A stretch of 64,000 nt of DNA. Source: Bretschneidera sinensis (taxonomy: Eukaryota; Streptophyta; Magnoliopsida; Brassicales; Akaniaceae). This document shows, piece by piece, positions 56,121 through 64,000 of this stretch; the first letter of the stretch is position 1; each line of letters opens with the position of its first letter. Under the pieces are notes generated by a model. That model was not told the DNA's origin. It saw only the letters and a list, made by a program, of their open reading frames with translations, and did no database searches. The position numbers and the translations under genes were made by a program. The stretch covers positions 70,713,638-70,777,637 of the forward strand of contig CM043699.1 in assembly GCA_023935145.1 (NCBI GenBank). Direction: 5' to 3'.

Positions 56121-58260
56121 TATAATGACCCATCTTGAGTGGGTCTTACTCAAGACTCAAGACGACATCCTTACCTTTTAGAACTGAGCACCTGGATAAT
56201 TGCAGTGTTAATAAAATCTAACATAGACGTATGATAATGTATGTATATCATAGTAAATCATTATAACTTATATCCATAATATAATACTTTAACTTTACAA
56301 AAGAACATCTCATGAGACATAAACTTCAAGATATATAACTTAGTACAAAAATTCTAGACCTCTAGTACAAAAGGATTACATGAGGATGCCAGCACGCGGA
56401 CCCACCTAGAGACTCATTTTCCTTGCTTCTTCACTTACAGTTCAAGGTCCTCAAATGTTCTTCCTAAAATAGTAAAAGGGAGGGGGTGAGCTAAAATGCT
56501 CAGTGAGTAATCACATTACTCAGAGTAATCAAAGAAATCCATTTATAAAATCCCTTACAGGTAGTTTTGTACATAATTAGATTTTATACAATAAGTAATA
56601 ATTCATACAGTTCATGGATTCTGAATATACAACTCGAACATGATATATAATACAATGTAAATCACTATTTTAATCACTTTAATTCTTTACCCTTTCAATC
56701 TGGTAGCTCACGAATGTCGGGATGTCTCCTATTTATATAAATTAGGTCCTCCTCTAACCTTTACCAAGCGAGGTCTCCAATTACACATAGAGGATCTCCT
56801 CCCTACCCCTTACTGGGTGGAGTTACAATATTTAACACAGTAACACCTCCTCCCTACCCCTTACCGGGTGAGATTTAAATAGCTACTAAAAAAATTTCAT
56901 TCATTCCACATTACACAATAACAACAAAAGTAATACAATAGCTACAAGGCATTCTTGGCGATAAGATCTTTCAATACACATTGCATGAACTAATTCTGTT
57001 TAACTCCACCCCCTAAACGTATAGAATTTTATACCAGGTATTACTACATGCATCTCAAGATCCTTAAGTCTTTTATTTTATAGTGCGTAAAATGCTTAAG
57101 TCCTTACTTACATGTATAATCTAAGCTTTCAATTTCATTCAAGATTCTTACGCTTACTGAGAGTAAGGTGATGCTTATCTTGGAGGCTAAGCCTTCACTC
57201 TCGAACCATCTCCTTTCCCTTAGGACGTTCCTCAAACACAACTAAAGAATTTCTCTTTGGCATATACAATTACACACTAGTACTCGAGTTAAGAAATCAA
57301 GATCAACTATTTAATTCATCTAATTATCCTTAAGGACTTGTGACATGAAAGGAAAGGAGAAATTTGATGTAAAAATCAAAAGATAGGGTTGGACAGTCGA
57401 CTATCTTACTTGCACAGTCGACTATGAGACTTCCAGGGAGTTTTACAGTTCACTGTGGAACCTCTAGAGAGTTTCACAATCAACTGCTTAACTCCACAGT
57501 CGACTGTGGGATCTTTGAAAAAAAAGCACATTTGACTGCCTAAATTTCACAATCGACTAGGTTAATGACTTGAACTCTCACTTCCATAGTCAACTGTGCA
57601 ATCGCGAGCCAATTGTCTTGAGATCTAAAACTCAGAAATGGGTGAAAATCTTACTTTTTCCTTCTGAAAACCAAATCAAACCTTCATAAATTTCCAAAAT
57701 GTTTTGAAACACAAGTTTTGCAAGACTCTAAATCAATTTTATACTTTACCCATAGCAAATCTTTCAAGTTAAAATCTTCAAATCCACAACCAATCACAAA
57801 CCTCTTTTCTTTAAACCAAAAACCAAAATTTTTCTTAAATTCTTTCTTGAAAACAATTTGAATCCAATATCTTAAAAAAAAAACCTCAAGAATATTGAGA
57901 GATAGGGAAGGAAGACAACTTACTTGAGATCTTAACACTTGAATTCACCAAAATCAAAAGAAGAGAGAAAAATAGAAAGTTAGGTTTTGTGTCTTGAAAG
58001 GAAAAAGGAAAAGTTAAAATGAAGAGCTCTCTTTCATCTTACTTATTTATACTTACCTCCCAAAATAAATGGCTAGGTTACCCCTTGCCCCCTTGAAAGC
58101 TCTTAGTATTTTAATTGGATCCCAAATTTAACTTTCTTCTCACAAGTCCCCAACCAAGTAACTCATCACTAAATATTAAAGTCTCATAAACACCCATACA
58201 ACATTCAAATTTAATAGGCCACTAAAATAATTTAATTAAAAGAAGGAGATGGGCTCTACA
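56121..58260 (-). repeat. Solo LTR F2 (Gypsy-F family)
   Basis: 2140 bp matching the F LTR (28391-30662) from TATAATGACC to GGGCTCTACA. It is flanked by a perfect duplication ATTAC (56116-56120 and 58261-58265), so it is a solo LTR inside H. It keeps a decayed CACAGTCGACTGTG array (57395-57600), the CTACCCCTTACCGGG units (56800-56870) and a single GAGGATGCCAGCAC unit. The 57684-57938 ORF on the minus strand is within the LTR and not taken as a gene. Confidence 0.9.
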
Positions 58261-58265
58261 ATTAC

Positions 58266-58691
58266 CTTTCAACACTGAGCATCTTGACTTAAGATGCAAG
58301 TATACAAATCAAACAACAATCTTTTCAAACAATTACTATTCAATATAAACACATAATCTTAAATACATTGAACCTTTCACTAAAAAAAAGAAACTAACTT
58401 TTAAGGTTTTCCAAGACACAAATAAAAGAAAAACTTTCTTAGATACTTCTAACTTATACACTTCTAAAAATACTAAATTTGAAACAAGTCTTAAACTCCC
58501 AAAGAGACTCAAACAACGAGGATGCCGTGGACGATGACCTTACATAGGCCAATAAATCATGTATACCCCTCATACACCAAATACAAAATATTACTTTCAT
58601 GGGTCAAACACAATTTATACCCTTCATGGGTCAAATACAACTTATATGTATATTGAGAGACTTTAATAGATTTCATTTTAAGTATGATAAT
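58266..58691 (-). repeat. H: continuation of the G-type LTR, end unclear
   Basis: TTCAACACTGAGCATCTTGACTT matches G at 46038. AACGAGGATGCCGTGGAC near 58515 resembles the F LTR unit. Beyond about 58560 the sequence (CATGGGTCAAA repeats) is unassigned. Confidence 0.5.
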
Positions 58692-59820
58692 TGTGGAGCC
58701 CTACACTAAAATTAGAATATTTTAATTTTGGAGCTTTGTACATCGACGCGTCTAATGTATGTTTATTCAGTTTGAGTTATAACTTACCTGAAATGGGACT
58801 TGTGAATCTTATAGATAAGTAAATATAATGGGAATCAAGGAATAAAAGCTTGACTTGGAGGGGTTTTAAAAAAAAACTAAAAGAGTTTGGGATAGTTATG
58901 AAAGGAGGTTAAGTGAAAGGGTGGCTTTGCAATAAAGGAAAGGTTTGCTTATATATAGGGGGAGATTGGGGGAGAAAGTCTAGCAAATTTCGAAACTTTT
59001 TGAAGAGACAAAAGAGAGAGAGAGAGAGAGAGAGATAAAGAGGAGGGATAAGAGAGAAAAAGAAAGAAAGAAGAGGGAGAGGAAAGGAGGGGAAAAGGAT
59101 GGGTTTCTCTTACAAAGCTTAAGGTAATTACTTGTTTTCCTTCTTATTAAAAATTATGCGTGTCCCTTAAGCTAAGATTATAAGTTTGGGTTTGTAAAAA
59201 TTGAAGAAATTTGAAAGATTTTGAGAAAGATTTGTGTGTTTTGAAGAAAATGGGTTTTTCAACCTAAGATGAGATTTTTGCAATTTAGAGTTCAATTTTT
59301 GGCTTTGGTAATGTTTATTTTTTTATTTTAAACTCTTAGGAAATTATATTTTGTTTGGATTGGAAGTTTCTTGAAAGACTAGGGTTTTATTTTGAAGAAA
59401 AGTATATTTTCCCCAAGATTTTTTGAAAATCTAGACCAGACAATCAATTTTCTCGAGTGCACAGTCAATTGTTAAACTCTCTGACCATTTGATAGTCGAC
59501 TGTGCAAGCTTCGGGCAGCTTATAGTCGATTGCCCAATATGGATAGTTGTCTGTCCGAGCCCTTGAAAGTGTTTTCAGCCTTGTTTTTATAAATTAAATC
59601 ATTTTTAATAAAGTATTTCAATCCTATACTCTTCCAAAGTATATGAACTTGATTTCATGAAAAAGTTTCCAAAGTTAAGATCATGAAAAGGTTGCTTTTG
59701 TTTTAAATCATGTTCGAACAATTTTTTCATAAGTACGCTCATATAAATTCTATGATGTCTTTGGGTGTTATTTAATTGTATGTTTCTGGAGTGATTAAAC
59801 TAAATATTTATATGTTAGGG
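58692..59820 (+). repeat. L: plus-strand LTR-like fragment
   Basis: Starts TGTGGAGCCCTACAC, like the F-family LTR start. It has a TATA box (CTTATATATAGGGGG, about 58950) followed by a purine-rich leader with an (AG)11 run (59013-59034). It carries about four AGTCGACTGT-like words (59440-59560). This is the order seen in F, on the opposite strand and strongly diverged. No PBS or end was found. Confidence 0.5.
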
Positions 59821-61051
59821 TGATTGAAAGGAAAACACTAGGGCTAGGAGTAAACCCAAGTTTAAGACTTATCACAGTGAAGATCAGTTTCACTTTACTT
59901 CTGCGCACATTAAAAATAACAAAAAATAACAGATAATGTCAAATGATCAATTTGTTATCAAAGAAAATTTTCAAATGTAGAACATACAAATAAAAAAATA
60001 ATATGTCAACTAATCAATTAATTAAAGGCTTAGAATTACACATCATACAAACATAGAAAATATGTAGGGGATTTTGCAATTTGATGGAGCTAAACAAGAG
60101 CAAGGATTTGATGATGCAATTTCTATGGTTTTGTCACTAATCTTAACTAGACAATAAACTAATTTTTACTAATGTCCTCATTAGTGAAAATACCACTTCC
60201 TCTTAGCATCCAATACATGAACCCTAACCCAAAATTTTTCCTTTCTTTTTGATATTTCCTTATTCTGCTTCCATTTTTTCTTGTTTTGTTCCTTCTCTTT
60301 CTCCGCCATGCAATTCCCTAACGATATCTTCGTTTTCAGCTTTGCACTGCTGGAAAACCATTAGGTAAACTCTCCAATCCCATCTCCTCTATCCCTATCT
60401 GTTTTCTTGCTCTAATGTTGCTACAACCTTCTTGGGCAGTGTCAGCAATGCAATTTAGTCCATCTAGCTCTGGGAACCATCAACTACTATCGAACCTCTC
60501 CAAGCTTCAGTAAACCCTTCCCCTCCCTTTGGATGTAATCAACTCTTGATTCCTACACATGTATAAACATGAAATTGATAAATTAAACATACTAGATTCT
60601 AATTATTGGGGATTGATAACTTACTCCACTGAGGTGTAGTTAGCATTATGCCCAACCTTTCGATATAATTTCCGATATAGTCACAAGATGATAATTGATG
60701 CTTTAAAACCTGTTTGTCATATATAGTTGGTAATGGAACCATTTTTGTTGCAAGGTGTTTAGGGGTTGTTTGTTTTTTCCTAGGACATAAAGTTTCCTAG
60801 GAAAATTAAACGATTCTTAACATTCCGATGACTTGGACAGATAAAATCCGTCCACATCATTTTCTTTTCCAAAATGATTTTAAATGGAGGCTCAAATAAA
60901 ACGTGCATGCACAACATCAATCATAGATTTTCTTTTTAATTTGTTTCTATTTAATGATTTCTTCATCCATTTTTGTTAAAACCTTGCTTCTTGCAGATCA
61001 CAATTGAAATTAATTTGAATCATCTTCTAATATATACACTAAGAATAAAAG
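59821..61051. other. Unassigned sequence
   Basis: No ORF or domain recognised. 60240-60540 is C/T-rich with a short ATG-led stretch (MQFPNDIFVFSFALL, 60309-60364) that could be 5' untranslated or exon relic. Near 60779-60817 two CCTAGGA words face each other (TTTTCCTAGGA...TTTCCTAGGAAAA). Nothing here is firm. Confidence 0.3.
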
Positions 61052-61189
61052 TTGTTAAGAAAGAGCTCTCAGTCATCCGGGCAGCTAGAGAGAGAAGCTC
61101 TCAACTATGAACAGTGCTGCCCATGGTCTCCCGATCATCTCTCCTCATTCTCCACCTCTTTCTGTGCCATTCTTTCTACCATCTTCAGC

Positions 61190-62974
61190 ATGGGGAAGAA
61201 GAATCCACCTAGGAAGCCTCCTCTAACAATCCAGGAGCAAAATGATCTGGAATTTATCCAGAATCATTTCAAGAACAAAGCTACTACAGTAGCTTTGTCG
61301 CGAGAAGAAGATTCAATCAGTTCAAGCAAGAATGGGGCCAGGGATCCATCCAAAGGGTCTGCATCCTCTTCCTGATTCTTGGGAGAGAAGGTTTCTCAAT
61401 CCTTAGAGACTCAAGTGGACGCTTCTGTCTCGGGCAAGAACGGAAGCTCTGCTAGAGCTTCAATGGTGAACAGTACCAAAGTTCAAATGAAGGGCAATGC
61501 AGCTATCCAGGCTATGCAAGAAGAGTCCCAGGCCATTGAGGATGAGAACTCTAACTCCTCTGAGGAGAGTGGAGAGGACTCAGACCAAATGGAGTCCTAC
61601 TCTTCTAGTGAAGAAGAAGACACAAGTTGTCAAGCAATTATTCATGGTACTGTTCATGGGAAGCCTGTTGCAGGGCAAGGAAGGGAATTGGAAAGCAATG
61701 AGTCCAGACCTCACTCCCCTTTGAAGAATGGGAGCCTCCAGTCTGACTCAAGGGACAATGCAGCTTCCCCAGCTCCTGGTCTTAAAGGAAATCAGCAAAC
61801 CTCCAAGTCTATAGGCAAGAGGCCTGATTCTAATGAGGAGGCCAAAAAAGCTCTTTGGGTCAGCCTCTTTGCAGAGAACATAATGCAAAGTAAGGGCCTT
61901 CAGCTCTCCTCCATAGCAAGTGAGGGAGGAATAGTCAGAGTCACCCAGGAAGATATGCTGGAAGTGTTTGATGATCAGCCTTTCTGCTTGGTGGGATACT
62001 TTGCTGGAAGATTCCCAAGGAGAGCAGCCCTGAAAAAGCTCACGGATTCCTGGAAGGTAAGAGTCTCTACTCAGTTTCATGAAAATGGATGGATAGTGTT
62101 TAGATTTGATAATGAAGAATCTAGCTTGAATGTGTTGCAAGAAGGCCCTTACCAAGTTTATGGTAGGCCTTTGCTTCTGAAATCAATGCCTAAACTTTTC
62201 AAGTTTGGTAATGAGGAAATCACTACCATCCTTGTATGGATTCAACTAAAAGGTCTTCCTCTTGAGCTATGGTCAGCAAGCTGCCTTAGTAAGATAGGTA
62301 CCTTGCTTGGAAAGCCCCTCTATGCTAACCAATTTACTAAGAGTAAAGAAAGAATCTCATATGCTAAACTACTTGTGGAAATTGATGTTGCTAAAGACAT
62401 TCAATTCGCTGTTCCATTGACCTTGCTAAATGGAGATACATTCGAACAGAAGATTTCTTATGAGAATCTTCCTAGGTTCTGTTCAAAATGCAAAATAGTT
62501 GGCCATGACCTTCACTCCTGCAGCCTCAATACCAATTCTGTTAAGGGGAGCAAGCCAAAGGGGAAAGGGAAAGAGCCTGCTAGACAGGAAAAGCCAATTC
62601 TCCCTAATGATCAGACTAAAGGAGTGAATAATCTGAATGAGAAGAATAGGGGGGATGCAACTAGTTTAGACTCTCCAGCTAGGGGCAGTCCTGACCAAGA
62701 GCAAAGAGAAGCAGTCCAAGTTGAGAATGATCAAGCCAGAGAAGAACCCTGCCTTAATGATGTAAGGGTGGAGGAGGATCAGGAGACTCCTCTCCCTCCT
62801 ATCCATGTGGTGACAGGTTTGAAATCTCCCCACCACCCTGAGACTAGGGGGAAAGAGCATAAGAAAATGTCTACTCAAGAGCAGGAAAATTATGAGAGAG
62901 ATAAGGGACAAAGTGGTCCTAATGTGCAGGAAAGTGGCTTTCAAATAGTCAAAAAAAAAAGAAAGGAAGAATAG
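61190..62974 (+). pseudogene. LINE2 ORF1 (DUF4283 and CCHC)
   Basis: ATG 61190 (MGKKNPPRKPP) is chosen because the upstream open frame from 61052 looks like leader. The frame is single apart from one TGA at 61373-61375 after KGSASSS. About 594 codons: an acidic serine-rich region (SNSSEESGEDSDQMESYSSS), a DUF4283-like domain (about 61850-62290; WIVFRFDNEESSLNVLQEGP, WIQLKGLPLELW), the zinc knuckle FCSKCKIVGHDLHSC (about 62478-62522, all four ligands) and a charged Gln/Glu-rich tail. Presumed RNA-binding ORF1 protein. Only one lesion, so probably younger than LINE1. Confidence 0.85.
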
Positions 62975-63029
62975 ACCAAAAAGAAACACATTCAACTAGG
63001 AAGGGAGGGACAACCTCCCTACCTCACAA

Positions 63030-63662
63030 ATGATAGTTGCATGCTGGAATATCAGGGGCTTTCACAAGCCCCTGAAACACAATAGGGTGCTAAACCTCAT
63101 GAAGGTACATAAGATTGATGTAATGGGGATTTTGGAATGTAAGCTTGATGAGATAAAGCTGCTAAAGATAATGGGAAACAAATTCAATGGATGGAGCCAG
63201 GCAAATAACTTCTCTACTCACACATCAGGCATAATTTTGTTACTTTGGAACCCCTCAAAGGTTAGTTTATCTATTATTGATTCTTCCCCCCAAGTTATCC
63301 ATTGTAATGTATCATGTTTAATCTCTTCTTACAATTTTGTAATCAGTTTTGTGTATGGTTTTAACTCCATTGTATCAAGGAGGCCCTTATGGAACAATCT
63401 GTGTAATTTTGGTTTTGGCTTGTATTCCCCTTGGCTTGTCTTGGGTGATTTTAATAATGTCTTTGTTATTGATAAGAAAACTAATGGGCTACCTGTAACA
63501 GACTATGAGATTAGGGACCCCTCTTATTGTTGTAGGGAAACTGGCCTATCTGATGTCAATGCAAGTGGCTGCTTCTTCAGACAAAGCCCCTGTCCTGCCT
63601 GCCAGCTTAGTGAAGAAGATCCAGATTGGTATTTACAGAACTGTCTATACTGCCTGCCCTAA
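63030..63662 (+). pseudogene. LINE2 ORF2, endonuclease fragment
   Basis: ATG 63030, 55 bp after the ORF1 stop. Endonuclease/exonuclease/phosphatase fold: ACWNIRGFHKPLK, VMGILECKLDE (catalytic Glu), SFVYGFN and WLVLGDFNNV (about 63430). After DVNASGCFF (about 63573) the expected TWSN motif and the SDH catalytic pair are absent and unrelated sequence follows, ending at 63662. The nicking domain is thus incomplete and RT wholly missing. Confidence 0.82.
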
Positions 63663-63949
63663 GTATATGCTGCTGCTGTAGGGTTCAATTCAGCTTTGGT
63701 TCTTCTCTGTGTTGTGTGGCTTTGTGCTTTCATTGTATTGTCTCCCCTTGTATTTTCCAGGGTATACCCCGGTTTGTTTTATATTGCTTCAGCTATTCTT
63801 CTTCAGCTGTTCTTTGCTGCCTTGCTTGCTCGATTATTCCCTGGGTATGCCCAGATCCCTTATAAGCTATTGTGGTTTGTTGTTTTCGTAATTGCTGCCT
63901 ATCAAGGTCAAGCAGGCTCCCTTAATGTTCACATGTTCCTTGTTTAGTT

Positions 63950-63970
63950 ATGGGCTTTAGTTAAGCCCAT
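63950..63970 (+). other. 3'-terminal hairpin of LINE2
   Basis: ATGGGCTT-TAGTT-AAGCCCAT: an 8-bp perfect stem with a 5-base loop, near the presumed 3' end. It could be the RT recognition structure used by stringent-type LINEs, or act in transcript end formation. Confidence 0.55.
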
Positions 63971-64000
63971 GTTTATTTTGTATATACCTCATTTGTAATT

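Larger units (their letters stand above)
61052..64000 (+). mobile_element. LINE2: internally deleted L1-type element
   Basis: 5' leader from about 61052, ORF1 (61190-62974), ORF2 endonuclease (63030-about 63570), then directly a T-rich 3' region to the window end. RT, cysteine-rich and RNase H parts are missing. It is unrelated in detail to LINE1. The A-tail and target duplication, if any, lie beyond the window. Confidence 0.75.

Noticed and set aside
59013..59034. (AG)11 microsatellite as a regulatory GAGA element
   Set aside because: Sits in the purine-rich leader of LTR fragment L; no evidence beyond composition.
60309..60365. Short ATG-led ORF as a host gene start
   Set aside because: Only 18 codons, with no continuation or splice signal that can be defended; left as unassigned sequence.
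60779..60817. Facing CCTAGGA words as a MITE end
   Set aside because: The words are self-palindromic and close together; no terminal inverted repeats or target duplication were found around them.
63696..63947. Hydrophobic 83-residue ORF that looks like membrane segments
   Set aside because: Lies in the T-rich 3' region of LINE2; overlapping alternative frames look equally hydrophobic because of T-richness.

Overview
This window is gene-poor, AT-rich plant (probably eudicot) heterochromatin made almost entirely of retrotransposons nested in one another. The plant assignment rests on several signs. Ty1/copia and Ty3/gypsy families carry tRNA-iMet or tRNA-Asp primer sites. One L1-type LINE ends in an RNase H domain, as plant L1s do. 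Many nonsense codons look like CAG-to-TAG changes, as expected from plant CHG cytosine methylation. No intact host gene was recognised; every coding region seen is a retrotransposon ORF, and all are broken.

Nesting, outermost first (names are local). G is an old Ty3/gypsy on the minus strand (relics 30663-31170 and 43413-46197). It holds F, a minus-strand chromovirus-like gypsy (8155-8562 and 25604-30662), and LINE1 (31171-43412, minus). F holds E, a minus-strand Athila-type gypsy (6077-8154), and Copia-B (8563-25603, minus, TSD ATCAT). E holds Copia-M (tail and 3' LTR, 4955-6076), and M holds Copia-A (1-4954, plus). Copia-B holds Gypsy-B (10412-21748, plus, Athila-type), which holds Copia-C (12180-16891, plus, TSD GTTCG/GTTTG). 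LINE1 holds Element K (32638-39239, minus, TSD ATAAC), a gypsy element coding only for Gag and protease. The deepest stacks are five layers.

Right of G, 46198-47983 is unassigned DNA with a 42-bp direct repeat, a possible CACTA transposon end and a tiny ORF. Next come a solo Athila-type LTR (J, 47984-49250, TSD AAAGT) and Copia-D (49263-55103, minus, TSD TTTAG/TTTGG). About 1 kb of exon-like unassigned sequence follows, then a solo F-type LTR (56121-58260, TSD ATTAC) inside an older G-type LTR fragment (H). A plus-strand LTR-like fragment (L, about 58692-59820) and more unassigned DNA lead to LINE2 (about 61052 to the window end), which has ORF1 and an endonuclease but no reverse transcriptase.

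The most interesting biology is in two places. First, Copia-C and Copia-D share four derived lesions relative to Copia-A/B: one Gag nonsense codon and three in-frame deletions in Gag, RT motif A and RNase H. Yet each sits between its own LTRs and target duplications. They look like a non-autonomous subfamily mobilised in trans, with a 60-bp Gag repeat expanded from 1 (A, B) to 3 (C) and 7 (D) copies. Second, Gypsy-B and K, although diverged, keep the same noncoding block after their ORFs: a small hairpin, three polypurine-like tracts and a duplicated inverted-repeat unit. This suggests a selected RNA or DNA function. LTR families here also carry their own short palindrome or repeat clusters, in several cases just upstream of the TATA box.
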